DNA of 64,000 nucleotides from Kryptolebias marmoratus. Taxonomy: Eukaryota; Chordata; Actinopteri; Cyprinodontiformes; Rivulidae. The stretch is from NCBI RefSeq assembly GCF_001649575.2, contig NC_051445.1:5335451-5399450 (forward strand), in the 5' to 3' direction. The translations under genes and the position numbers were made by a program. The notes under the pieces are model-generated. The model was not told the origin of the DNA. It made no database searches and saw only the letters and a program-made list of their open reading frames with translations. Below, one piece after another: positions 38,501 to 50,181 of the stretch. Numbering within the stretch: position 1 is the first letter of the stretch; every line of letters begins with the position of its first letter.

Positions 38501-40340
38501 TGTGTGTGTGTGTGTTTGGTGAAACATATTACAGGGTCTGATGAAGATTAAATATAGCTTGCTATTTGCAAACTTTATTTGGCCTTAGGTGAAAATAGCA
38601 TCTCCCTAAAAGAACTGGATCCAAACAGACATCTGCTTAGACTGCTATTTTTTATTTTTTTTTGCATCTAGTCTGCTTGCATTCAGATTATGTTTCCTTA
38701 TCATAACTTCCTGTTTCTCAGTTAATCATTAGAAACTGATGCTGAATAAAAAACAGATTCATCCCCTGATTTGCAACCAATATTTTTTGCATATAGTAGG
38801 TTTGGATGTTTTGCAGTGCAGGATTTTGACAGATAATCTTTTTGCAAAAGAATGCATGGTGGTTAGCTCTGCTGTTTCCAGTGGGGGGAAATAAAACTCA
38901 GGTAGCGTTCAGACTCTGAGACCGGTTTAGCAGCACACAGTTGTGTTTACAATCTCAAAGTGAAACATTTGTGCAGGTTGTGGTTTCAGTTGAACAAGCA
39001 GTGCTCAGATGTTGGGCTGTAAAATCCGCCTATGACTCTTCAGCTGCTCAGTGTTTAGCAAAAACATTCAGCAAAATCAATGTTTACATCTGATGAAGTC
39101 CCTCCTGCTGCACTGCCACCTGCTGGCAGACTGGTGTAGTTTCAGTTTTAAAGACAAAAAGTAGTTGAAGAAATTTTTAAAAATTAATTTACTACATTAG
39201 ATTTTTTTTTTTTTACAACAATGCATAACAGACATTTCAGATTGTGGTCACTGAAGATAAAATGGGTACATTTAAACAGACCCACTATTATTTTTTAAAT
39301 GATTTTAGTGATCTAATATATTAACATGAACTCTTTCTCTGTGCAGCTGAAGCTTGTTCCGCTCAGTGTGGCGATGGCCTCTCTGGGTCCTCCATCAATC
39401 CTGATGAGGAAGAGGAGGAGGAGGAGGACCTGGTGATGATCCCCTCTCCTATAGCCAGCCCTGCGATCCGCTACCCCTCCTGCACCTCCCTCAACTCCAC
39501 TGCCGACACCGACCCAGACGGTGGCGCAGAGGAAGACGAAGATGTGGATGAGGAGGATGGCTTCCTGCGTCTGGAGGCCTGCTCTTTGGAAGAGAGCTGG
39601 TTTGTCACCCCCCCACCCTGCTTCACTGGCCACAGCAACCAGCCGGTCCTCCTGGAAACCAGCCCCCTGGAGAACCTGCTGATTGAGCACCCCAGCATGT
39701 CCGTCTACGCCCATCACGTCCCCCAGCGACTGGCCCTCGACCCCCTCCCACGACACCCGCTCGAACGCAAACTGGACTTTTTATCTGCCAGCCCGACGGC
39801 CTCAGGAGGAAAGGAGAAGACGAGACTCACGTTAGAAGAAGCTCGACACAGGTAACACCCTGAGGGCCGGCCACTAACCTGCCTTCACCTGAGTATCATG
39901 AATTTATCACTGAAGTAATGACTTTCTCTTTTATCATTGCTTTTGTCACTTTGGTTTTAGTATAGTTGCAAATTTTAGATTTTAGGGATTTATTTAGGGC
40001 TAAAAAAACAATTAATAGTTCAGTCTGTAGAAATAAAAGATTAAATGGCAAAACTCTGTTAGTTTTCTGTCAGTCAGTTAATGTGCTCCGTGGTTTTGTT
40101 TGCGCTGCCCCCTGCAGGCCAGAGGTGGCAGTTGTGCAGCACCGCTCCAGCCTCCACTCCACCTGCTACGCCGCGGCGCTCTCTGCTCACACCGGCCTCC
40201 TGCAGCAGCGATCAGGTAACACCACCCAACGCACCCAGTCCCTGTCCCGAAAGGCCCTCCGCCGCCTCAACCTGCTGCGGCCCCCGAAGCCTGGCACCGT
40301 GCACCTGCATCAGCCCACCCAGAGGCACCTCAACTTCTGA
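35504..40340 (+). CDS. tp53inp1: Tumor protein p53-inducible nuclear protein 1
   Basis: Stress-induced protein that shuttles between nucleus and autophagosomes, where it binds ATG8-family proteins; in the nucleus it supports p53 activity. Three coding exons: 35504-35630, 39347-39851, 40118-40340; 855 nt, 284 aa (human TP53INP1 240 aa). It starts MFQR like the family. An LC3-interacting motif after an acidic run is at 34-39 (EDWILV). Two acidic stretches occur at 62-69 and 103-112. The family's conserved core is at 124-136 (ESWFVTPPPCFTG) and 149-163 (LENLLIEHPSMSVYA). The C-terminus is basic (SRKALRRLNLL...), as in the family. TP53INP2 is the alternative, but the ETSPLENLLIEHPSMSVYA block and the neighbouring ccne2 favour TP53INP1. 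An in-frame stop at 35363 rules out an ATG-started extension. No key block is missing. Confidence 0.93.
38483..38516. repeat. (TG)n microsatellite in tp53inp1 intron
   Basis: Interrupted TG dinucleotide run in the last 900 bases before coding exon 3. No other significance seen. Confidence 0.85.
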
Positions 40341-43300
40341 TGGCTCCTGGTCTTCATCAACCTCAGTACAGCTTGGGAATCTAACTCTGGCCTTTCACAA
40401 ACACTCACCTCTTGTTCTCTCATTTTTGTCAAGAAACAAACACCAGCAGCCAGCTCATCCGCCACAGACGACCCACCGGATCTGCCCCGGAAACTTACCG
40501 GACAGTGAAACAGGGAATGTGGCTCTTTTTCTGTATCAGGTTTTGAGGCCAGTGAACACCTTCATCTTGCTTTTCATCCATCTTCTCTTTATAAAGTTGC
40601 TACGAAGAAGGGATGCGAAAAAAAAAAAAAAAACTAACTCATCGTGTACACCCACTCCGTCTTTCACCAAATTGTTTCCTCCCTTTTCTGACTCCTTTGT
40701 GTCCAATCACAGAAAGGAAGAGGCGTCATATGACTCGTGACCTCTCCACACCTTTTCTTTTCTTAACTTGTTCTTTACAAACAATTTTGAATCAACGCTG
40801 TAGGTCACTTTATTCAGAGGTAGGTTCATGGCGTGGCAGGACGGTCCAGTGGTGTCATTTCAGGGACACGCAGAGCGATTGTTGCTTGTCCGGCAACTGA
40901 GACAGGCAGTTGAGACAATAATCATTTGAATATTTACAGCAAAAAAAACAAAAAACAGTGAAAAGTGTTTCAGCTTCATTGGTGCAGGACTGTTGTGATG
41001 AAGCTTTAAGTTTTAGAAAAGTGCCAATATCAGCTTGTTGAACACACGGGGTGTTGGTGCCGTGGGTGGGAATCAGAATCTTTAAGAGAACTTGCTCTAA
41101 TCTTCTGACACTAATGCTATCAGCAAGATGGTTCATTTTGCTTTTTGTCTTGGGTGAGTTTGTGCGTTTCACAGGAGAACAGGGTACATTCACAGGTAAA
41201 AAGTTCAAAAGTACAGCTCATGTCTGAAACTCTTTCAAAGTGCAATACTAAATAAATCACTGCCTCGTTTCTTTTCTTGTTGGGTTAGAAAAGTTTCATC
41301 AGGACATTTTACTTTAGCTCTCATTTAATAAACCTAAAACCAATCCAGGTGTCCGGATGCTGCATCACAAGCTTTCCTGTGAAATTAGAAGCTGAAACCT
41401 GAAAAACAAAACGGAGAGTTGACACAGATTCACACTCGTACTGAAGCTGCTCTTTCATTTGAAACTCTTTTCTGCTTTGGAACAGACATGTTGATTTTTA
41501 GTTTTTATATTTTTTTATAGGTGACAATATTGTTTTTTTTTTTTTTTTTACTTGACCTCAGGTTTTCTTCAAATTAGTTTTTCCTAAATCAAAAAACATT
41601 GTTACAAATTAAACCAAGAATGCCTAACTAACTTCAGATACATGTCTCTTTAAGTTTCTGCCTGTTGAAATCTTCAGCACCACTGTTCTGTGAAACCTTC
41701 TGCAGCACAGACTGAACCTGCTTCTGACATTATAATTCAGTACTTTTCACTTTTTTAAAACAGTTAAAAATACTGTAAGAATTACTGGGTTAAATATCAC
41801 TAAATGCCTTGTTTTAACAGTAGCTTTGAGAAGAATAGAAGTGTAAAAAAAATAAATGTATGTAAAAAAAAAAAAAATAAATAGACTTCCAGAATAGTTT
41901 TTTGAAAAATGGAAAAAAAAAAATTACATATCAGTATGACGTTGTTCTTGCTTTGGTATGTTTGGTCATGATAGTGTGCCGTTTGTTGCATGGTTTGTAG
42001 AGATGTGTTAATGTCCTGATGTTGGGAAAAGAAAAAAAGGAAAAATGTTTTTTCTTTTTGTTTGTTTCAAAAATGAATCTGCAGTCCACTTCTCAGGGTC
42101 ACAACCAATCACCTTTTCACTTTAGAAAAATGCAGATTTACTTGACGGCTAATGATTTGATTTTATTTGTTTTTGTTTTTTTTTATGTGCACGCTCGGAC
42201 TTTTCCAGCTCTGTCCCTCTGAGCTTCTCCTCGTGAAAATGTTTGTGAGAATGAATCATCTTCAGTTTGAGGACTGTGAAAACTGAACTTTCTCTCAGTT
42301 GTTGGGAATCTATCAAGACACAGAAGAACTCTCGGTCTTTTTCAGAGATGTTTATATGTACATTTTTTTTTCTAACGTGTACCTAACAATGTGTTCAAAA
42401 TGTACTTAATGCTAATACTTTTCAGCTGTTCTGATTTCCATGATAAAATAGTTACATTTTTTGTTGAACTTATATTTAAACCAAAAAAAAAAAATAACAG
42501 TAGTGATTTAAACTTTTTTCTAGTGTGTAAAATTGATATTATTATTATTTTATGTGTGTTATAAAAGTGATTGTTAGCAGCTCTTGGCCTCATGGCTCAG
42601 AAACGGTGAACAGTTTCATGTTTTTAGGGAAAGCTGAGGAAAGACTAACGTACCACACTGCAGAAAGAAAGATTCAAAATAATGAAAAGATCTGACAGAA
42701 GAAAAAGATCGTTTAACCCTCTTTAACACTTGCATGTTTTTACGATCTATTGAAACTTAAAAAAAAAACCTTTGTTTCCTGTATTTTTGAAGAAAATAAT
42801 TGTTTACTTCAAACAATTATTTCTGGACAAGGGCTCTGTCTTAACATTTTTTTTAATTCGCTTAAACAAAATGTTATTTGAACGTAGTTCGAATCCAGTA
42901 CAGCTGAAGAACATCGAAGATAAAGTCAGTCAGATTATTTTGGTTCCTTTTTGCTGCGACACAAAAACACCTTTTTGGTGTCAGAAAATAGCCAACAGCT
43001 TTGAATACAAACTTTTTGCAGTGTGGCCTGTACTTTTTGGTTCGTGTTGATGAAATTGTAGCATGGATAAAAGAAAAAAAGAAGTGCACTAACAGTGGTT
43101 AGGCGATTGTACGGTTTGCTGTAAATAATGCAACAGTTGAGTTGGCCTTTAGTGTATTTAAGCTTTTCATTTCATTCTCAAAATGTCCGACCCGCTCTGT
43201 AATAACTTCTGAAATTCAGTAGTGATGGGTTTTTTTTTATGTTACTGCAATGTTTGTTAAAAAACAGAAGTGATTGGAGTATATGTTGGAGGCTCCTCCT

Positions 43301-44030
43301 GCTGGCAGGAGCCTTAAATGTTTTGTGTTCCTGTTTCTGTTCTCGGCTCATCTTTCATCATCACCCTAACAGGGATTTCTAGTGTTTTTGTTCAATGCCT
43401 TGAAATCTGTGGATCACGTGCCTTCCAGGTTGAGATGTTGTAATGACAATGCATCAATGAAGAACTTGAACTTTCTCTATTTTTGTTTATATTCCAATCA
43501 GACGTAGTAGATAAAATAATAAGATAAAGAGACATCAGAAACAAACTATGCATCGCTCAGAAGAAGCTTCGTCACTTTCACCGCCACCATCCGCCCAGCC
43601 TGAGAACAGCTTTTTTTAATGACTCGACGAACCAGACAGAATGATGTAGCAGAACCTTTTCTCTCCTTTTTTTATTTTATTTGTTTTAAGTGTGAAGAAT
43701 AAGGATATTTTGTGGCATTCATGTTTTCTTTCACCAAGTGTTAGACATATTTGTTTTGTGTAGTTTACTGGAATAATACAGCACTTTGCCAAAAAGAGGA
43801 AAAAAAAAGTGTAGTAATTTTAGGATTAACTTTGTATTTATCTATATAACTGTTCTGCTTATTTGTATATTGGCTCTATAACAAATTAATTAACTCTGTT
43901 CTGATGTCAGAAACAACAACAAAAAAAAACAAAGTTAATGAACGAGCAGGGTCATCTGTTTTTGAACTGTAATAGTTATTACATGTGATCTCTGATTAGC
44001 CTTTAATAAATGGTTTCATACACAAATTTC
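40341..44030 (+). other. tp53inp1: tp53inp1 long 3' UTR with poly(A) signal
   Basis: About 3.7 kb, ending near AATAAA at 44005-44010. It is AT-rich with several poly-A/T runs. It holds a Pumilio-type TGTAAATA at 43120-43127 and a GCACTTT (miR-17-family seed match) at 43781-43787. I looked for the miR-155 seed match AGCATTA known for the human gene and did not find it. Long 3' UTRs are typical of this gene. The end is inferred from the last clear signal before the ccne2 promoter. Confidence 0.65.
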
Positions 44031-44189
44031 TGTCTATTTTTCCTTTTTTTTAACTTATTTGAAGTGACAAGCTCATAACAGAAATAAAACGTGCTGCAAG
44101 ACTTTACAACTAAAACTTTGCCTTTCACTATTCAGCTGTGTCTGTCTGTTAGCACAATATATTATAAACCAAATTTACAAATTTAAGTG

Positions 44190-44400
44190 AAACTCTAAGT
44201 AATCATTGATTGATCATCTAAAAGTCAATAACATTTGGTGTCAACCTAGTTCAAGATGGCCGCCACAGACAACTTAAACATGGCTACAGCTCAGTCAGTT
44301 TTGTAAACACTGAGGTGAAATCTGGTGTGGTGGTAGCTGAGAGTCATTCCCAACACATACTCTGAGCGCCGACAAGTCTCTCACGTGACATCATGGAGTG
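44190..44400 (+). repeat. Dispersed repeat, 'AAGATGGCCGCC' family, copy 1
   Basis: Contains TTCAAGATGGCCGCCACAG, CAGCTCAGTCAGTTTTGTAAACACTGAGGTGAAATCTGGTGTGGTGGTAG and a CAACACATACTCTGA block, shared in order with 46.5-46.8 kb and in reverse with 51.6-51.8 and 60.25-60.5 kb. Class unknown. It lies just upstream of the ccne2 promoter. Confidence 0.7.
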
Positions 44401-44449
44401 TTTGGGCTGCTACTTGTCATTTTATTATTATTTTGACATTTTTTAATGA

Positions 44450-45034
44450 ACTCTTCTGCCTGCAGCAGTTTCCCCGCAGGTCCGTCTGACAGAACCTCCC
44501 ACGTGCTCGCCGTGTTTACATTTTTTTTGAACCGGGCACGCGGTTGTCACTGCTCGGCGCTCTCATTGGCCCGATGCCGTGGAAACCCCGCCCACGGGCG
44601 GGATCGGCGGGCGGAAGGGGTTTCGGTATTGTTTTAAAAAATCGCGGAAATTTCCGCGGAACGACCGAAATCTCACGCGCCTGAGGTGCGTGGACATTCC
44701 TCGACGCGCGTCGAGTCGTCAAAAGTCAACCGCAACGGGCGGAAACGGCCGTTTGCCTCCCCTGAAGGCGGCGGCGGTCCGGTGTCCGTTGGAAATGAAT
44801 GCAGGCTTTACGAACCCGTCGTAAATAACCCGCAGAACGGCGCCTTGACGCTTACAGTAACGCATCACAAAGCAGAGAGGTGTAAAGCAACCCCGTTTAA
44901 GCCGCTCCGCGCGGACCGTTTACAATAATCGCCGTTCAGATTTGAACAGTTAGCGCGTTTAGGTTAACCGGGAACGAGCATGCGCAGTGGCGCCCGCAGG
45001 CAGATGCGGATATAAGGATTGGCGCCGGCGCCAC
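44450..45034 (+). promoter_or_regulatory. ccne2: ccne2 CpG-rich promoter
   Basis: A sharply GC/CpG-rich island in an AT-rich window. It has an inverted CCAAT (ATTGG, 44565), GC boxes (CCCCGCCCAC near 44585), an NRF1-type GCATGCGCA at 44978-44986, a TATA-like ATATAAGG at about 45010-45017, and back-to-back E2F-type sites in the 14-bp palindrome TGGCGCCGGCGCCA at 45020-45033. Cyclin E genes are known E2F targets, so the E2F reading is likely. Two perfect 16-bp palindromes at 44643-44658 and 44700-44715 are unexplained. Confidence 0.75.
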
Positions 45035-45067
45035 AGCTGATGCAGTCATTCATTCTTCATCGAAGAG
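45035..45067 (+). other. ccne2: ccne2 non-coding exon 1 (start approximate)
   Basis: Ends at CGAAGAG|GTAAGA (45067/45068). The TATA-like box at 45010-45017 would put the start near 45035-45045. Joined to exon 2 (46379), an ATG at 45040 opens a uORF (described in the findings) that covers the real start if transcription begins upstream of it. Confidence 0.55.
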
Positions 45068-46402
45068 GTAAGACCACCGACCTGTAGCTGACCGCATTAA
45101 CTGCAGACCTAACACTAATCTTCGTTAAATCGACTTTGCACGAGCAGAACAAGGTGCTATGTTTATATCTGGGTTGTATTTTTAGCTTGGTTGAGTGTTT
45201 TGTTGGGAACTTTTTCTGTTTGTGTAAACATCCAAGTTTCAAAATTATCTCCTTCTTTGTCAAACTGATGCTTAAAAGGGGTAATGAATTCAGATGTTTG
45301 CGTGCTAATGCTGAACACGATCAGTTTATTTGTATATTATAGGGACAACTAGTTACTGTCGACCTAGTTAGCAGTAACTCTGCTTAGTTTGCTAATTACA
45401 GTAGCTCCCCAGCATACTGTAGCTTCGCTTTAGTCCCAGTTTAGTCGACTTTATTGGCGCTCGGCGGGTTTTGAAACGGTTCCCACTGAGACCTGTGGTG
45501 TTCGTGAGTGTATCCCAGCAGTTGATAGCAGAATAAAGTTAATCTGACTCGTGTTTGTCGGTCCTGTTTGCTGATTTTTCCCTCGCAGACTTTGGGGCAG
45601 GCTGAGGTTCTGAGAGGCTGGGCTCAAATCCTCCCGCTTCTGCGTTGTGGAAATTGGCGCGCCTTTGAGTTTCAATCCTCGATAAAAGCTCTAAATTTCA
45701 AGATTTTACCTTTTGAAACCACGCCGAAGACTCTTAAAGACATGTGGCACGTCGTTGAAGTCGCGAAACTCTAGTTAAAGTGTTGTATTTTTTAACTTTT
45801 TTTGTCTGAAATCCAGCGAGTTCGCTGCCCCCCTTTTCTCCGAGGCAGCAGCTGCCACCATACTAGCTTACAGAACCTGGCTGGCTAGTTTTGCCTCCAT
45901 TTTCTTACTTTTAACACTTTCCCTTCTCTGTTATGAGCTGGAGAAGTGTATTATATTCCCATGTGGTGTTCAGCTCGGGTTAGGAGCCTAACTTTAGTTT
46001 TATTGAGTGGTTTTATGTCCCTGTAATGCTGACAGGCTAACGCTGCATATTATCTTAAGCTAGTCACAGTTTAGAAATCATCTGGAAGTTGAGCCTGAAG
46101 ATGAGATGTTTATATGCCTGAAATCATCAAAAACCTACCGTGGCTTCACCACGACATTCCAGGAGAAAGTTTAGCCTTTTCTAAAATTATTTTAGTCCTA
46201 TTTTAGGGCCACATCAGGCTTCTAAATACCAATCAGTAACTTCATGTAATAAGTTGTTAGTTTTAATATTGGCTCAAATTCTGTTAATATGAGCTCATAA
46301 TTTCCATTTTACTGTTTTCTTTTGTGTGTGATGTTACAACTGTGCCTAAATCTGATCATTTTCTTTTTCTCTTTGCAGGGAGCTATAAACACAGTCAGCA
46401 CC

Positions 46403-49400
46403 ATGTCCAGACGCAGGTGAGCAGCTGATGGTTGTCTCTGTAGTTAATAGGAATTTTAATCTATAATTAGACAGCATTTATATGACACTGCTGGACATTA
46501 TTTCCCGTCATGAAAAGGTGAAAATGGACAATAATGTTTTTGCTTGTGTATCTATCTTCAAAATATCTCATGATTCACTGGATGAATTTTAATGACGGTA
46601 TCAGGGAGTCAGGCTGTACCTCTACAACTGATTAACCCAATTCAAGATGGCCACCGCAGCCAACTGACTTTAGAAAACACAAAAATAGCTGTAACCCAGT
46701 CAGTTTTACAGACACTGGGCTAAGATTTGGTGTGGTAGTAGTTGAGTCATCCTCAACATAAACTCTGAATGTTCAGATTAATGTTGTTTTCAAGGTTGGT
46801 CCAAGATGGCTACAGCTGTCATTTCTTTACAAAAACAACAAAAGTTGTGAATTGATAAGATTTGAATTTTCAATGATAGCCCGGCCCTGAATGTTTTCAT
46901 GTTTTTTTTTTTTTTTTTTTTTATGCCTAAAATCAAAGATTTATTTATTTTCTGTTTCAGTGTTCGCATGACACTTCAAGCCAGAGATTCAAACGCACCT
47001 GAGCCATCAGTCAGACCCCCACTGAAGAAAAGAAAGTCAGAGGTTTGTCCAGCTTCTCTTTTTATTATAATCTAGTTAGTTTTTCATTTTTACACCAGTT
47101 TGCCTTAATGTTGATTTAACTAATAATTAATCTTATTCTTTAGCCCAAGAAAAAGCTTCAACCTGCTGCCAAGAAACAAAACTATGAAATACAGGTAAGT
47201 GTTTCCAGATGTCCTCGGCTCTAAACGATTGTGTGTTTCGACCTGATAAGACTTTATTATCTGTGGTCTGATGGTCCACCCTCCTGCTTATGAATGCAAT
47301 GTTTTTATTTATATTTTTATAAGACTATATTTAACTGTAAAGCCTCCAACCTGCATTTTTTTGTTTGTTTAATTAGATCAGTCTCAAGTTACATTTAGGG
47401 AGTTGTGTAGTATTGAGGTCATGCAGTACTCCTTTTTCAACACAAGGTGTCACTGTTTATCTGAGTTAGAAACAGCACCTCAAGGTGAAATTTCTCTTTT
47501 TTTTTGAAATATCACATTTATTACACATTATGCTGTCCTGTATAATATATGTTTAAAGTAGCAATCATGATGAGTAAGAGATAAGAAAGAAGACCAAGAA
47601 AAAAGTAACTTTTACCCAAAAGAAGGGCTGCAGAGACTTTACGTTTAACTTACAATCATTGGCTTTAAAATGAAGATGTTTAAAATTGATTGTTAAGGCT
47701 TACAGAAGCAAAAGTTTTGATTATGTATAAATTTCTTTTGTCAGATTAGTAGCAGGACATCATTTTCTTTATTTTGAGACTCCATTTTAAGTTCGGTGTC
47801 TGTTTTTCCAGAAGTGCTGGTTGGAGGATGGTACAAGTCCGTGCATTCTCATCGAAACTCCCCACAAAGAGCTGGAGCCCTCCGACTCATCCAGTTTCAA
47901 ACAGTATAGATTCAAGAACCTCTTCATCAAGGCTTCCCCGATTCCTCGCCTCAGGTGAGACGAGGTTTCACACCTCAGATATCTTATCCTGAGTCATTCT
48001 TTTTTTTTTGTTGGCCATCTGATACTCCAGCCATCTGCTTTGAATTCAGCACTTAATTTTAGTCAAATGTGAGTTGATCAAGGTTCAGGGGAGGCAGGTT
48101 CCTGTTCTGTAGCTGCAGTTTGTTATGAAGTGATCAACTCTTGTCTTTTAATCACTGGGCTAAAGTGACATGAGAGATGATTCAAACAAATAAAATGACT
48201 GAGAATGAAAATCTTGAGGCTTTCTGCATCTCCACTAGGGGTAAGAGTTGGTCTTTGTTTTGCAGCTGGGCGAGTTCAGATGATGTATGGATAAAAATGC
48301 TCAACAAGGAACTGAAATATGTTCACGACAAGAGCTACCTGCAGCGGCACCCCAAACTGCAGCCCAAGATGAGGGCCATCCTGTTGGACTGGCTCCTGGA
48401 GGTGGGTTGTAAAACTAAACTGGAAACTGGTTTCAGGTTTTCTCAGCTTTTTTAAATCTGTCTACAGAAACTGTGTTAACACCACCATGTTGAACCATTT
48501 GCATCTTTGTGCAGGTGAGTGAGGTGTACAGCCTCCACAGACAAACGGCGTACCTCGCCCAGGACTACTTTGACCGCTTCATGTTGACTCAGGAGGACGT
48601 CAACAAAGATCACCTGCAGCTCATCGGCATCACGGCGCTCTTCATCGCCTCCAAGATCGAAGTGAGTCTTGCCTCCAGATACGCTCGGATAAGGCTTTAA
48701 AAGAAGCAGATTGTTTTTTGTCATAACTCATCAGATATGTCTGAAACTGAACCTTATCAGTTCTGCTCAGTTACATTTTTTTCTGTTTGCCTCTTTAGGA
48801 AATCTATCCTCCTAAAATCTACGAGTTTGCTTACGTCACTGATGGCGCCTGTGACATGTGGGACATCCAGCGCACAGAGCTTCAGATATTAAAGGTACAT
48901 CAACTTTTCTCTGAACCAGTCATACATACTGAAACATGTTTATTGGTCACATGTTCCGGTGTTGGTTTGGTTTAGCCTAAGTTTGTGTGTTGTGTTGACG
49001 TGACGTCCATCCTGCAGGCATTAGACTGGAACTTGTGTCCCGAGACGCCGATCTCCTGGTTGAAGTTGTATTCTCAAGTGGAAGCCCAGAAAGATGGAGA
49101 AAACTTTCTGGAGCCTCAGTTCTGTCAGGAAACGTACATCCAGATTACCCAGGTACCCTGACAGATTTAAACTCTGCTGTTTGTTTTAGATCCTTACAAA
49201 CCAGCCTGTTAAAATATTGAAGCGGTAATGTTGCACAGCGATTTTAAAAAGAGGGAAGATTGTTGCTGATCTTTGTCTTTGTCTCTTCCAGCTGTTAGAT
49301 TTGTGTATGATGGACATCAGTTCGTTGGACCACAGTTACAGTGTCCTTGCTGCTTCTGCCTTTTGCCACTTCTCTACTTTTGACATCGTTCATAAAGTCT

Positions 49401-50181
49401 CAGGTCTGTTCTTCGCCTTCAGTGTCTGATCTAAATCTGCACCTTTTTAACTGGATTTTATTTTAATATCCTAGCAGAGAATAGTCGTTAACCTTTTATG
49501 GCATGTTTAAGCTAAATATAATTTAGTTGATAATGTATATTCCTGTGTTTGTTGCAGGCCTGACGTGGGAGAGCGTGTTTCCTTGTTATCAGTGGATGAC
49601 TGTCTTCATGGAGACGCTGCGTTCTGAAGCCAAATCTCAGCTCAAGAACTTCTCCAAAGTCAAAGCTGACGACAGACACAACATCCAGACACACGTGGCC
49701 TATCTGGACCTGCTGGTGAGACAGGAAAACACAACAGTTTTATTGTAGTTAGTTTTTTTTTTTTTTTTTTAGAGATTAAAGGTTTGTTGTTTATATTGTG
49801 ATTTAAATTATACCTGAATATCAAAAAGTGGTGAAGGATGGTGCAAAACTACAGTACTTAAAATGATTTATTCCATCTTTAAACAATCTGTGATGATCCA
49901 GCTCTCAATTGCTAAAGAAAGTTTTCTTTAAGGCCCCAATTAGGAAACTTAAAAAAAAGTTATTTGTCTCAGCAGCAAACTGCTTCACATTAGAATAATC
50001 CTAAACTTCGTCACTTCTCCATGTCTCCTGTTAGCAGCATTTAAGTTTTTTTTCTGTCCTGCAGAGAAAAACTCAGGAGCGTCAGGTTGACACCACAGAC
50101 TGTCAGCTGTCGCGGTCGCCTGTTGCCGTGGGAACAGTCCTGACCCCGCCCAGCAGTGCGGAGAAATCAGCCAGTCCCTGA
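46403..50181 (+). CDS. ccne2: Cyclin E2
   Basis: Regulatory partner of CDK2 driving the G1/S transition in the nucleus. Eleven coding exons: 46403-46416, 46961-47042, 47144-47194, 47812-47954, 48266-48401, 48515-48661, 48799-48894, 49018-49152, 49292-49403, 49558-49715, 50065-50181; 1191 nt, 396 aa (human 404). Basic nuclear signals lie at about 24-43 (LKKRKSEPKKKLQ). The cyclin box starts near residue 97, with the [16 protein letters not shown] motif from 132, then ASKIEEIYPPKI. A cyclin-E-type N-terminal phosphodegron is at 65-69 (TPHKE). The C-terminal Fbw7-type degron is at 384-389 (LTPPSS; Thr385 with Ser389 at +4). Cyclin E1 is the alternative, but the overall length, the N-terminus and the tp53inp1 neighbour favour E2. 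The start has a good context (CACCATGT). Confidence 0.95.
46480..46900 (+). repeat. Dispersed repeat, 'AAGATGGCCGCC' family, copy 2 (ccne2 intron)
   Basis: CTCATGATTCACTGGATGAATTTTAATG, AATTCAAGATGGCCACCGCAGCCAACT and CCCAGTCAGTTTTACAGACACTGGGCTAAGATTTGGTGTGGTAGTAG match copy 1 in order. A second GGTCCAAGATGGCTACAGC unit follows. A pure T run at about 46902-46921 lies just after it, 40 bp before ccne2 exon 3. Confidence 0.75.

Noticed and set aside
39313..39756. Minus-strand open frame of 147 codons
   Set aside because: It is the antisense shadow of tp53inp1 coding exon 3, favoured by its GC-rich acidic codons.
40081..40740. Plus-strand open frame of 219 codons
   Set aside because: It is a different frame over tp53inp1 exon 4 and its UTR, Pro/Ser-rich by composition; the in-frame end HLNF-stop matches the family's basic C-terminus better.
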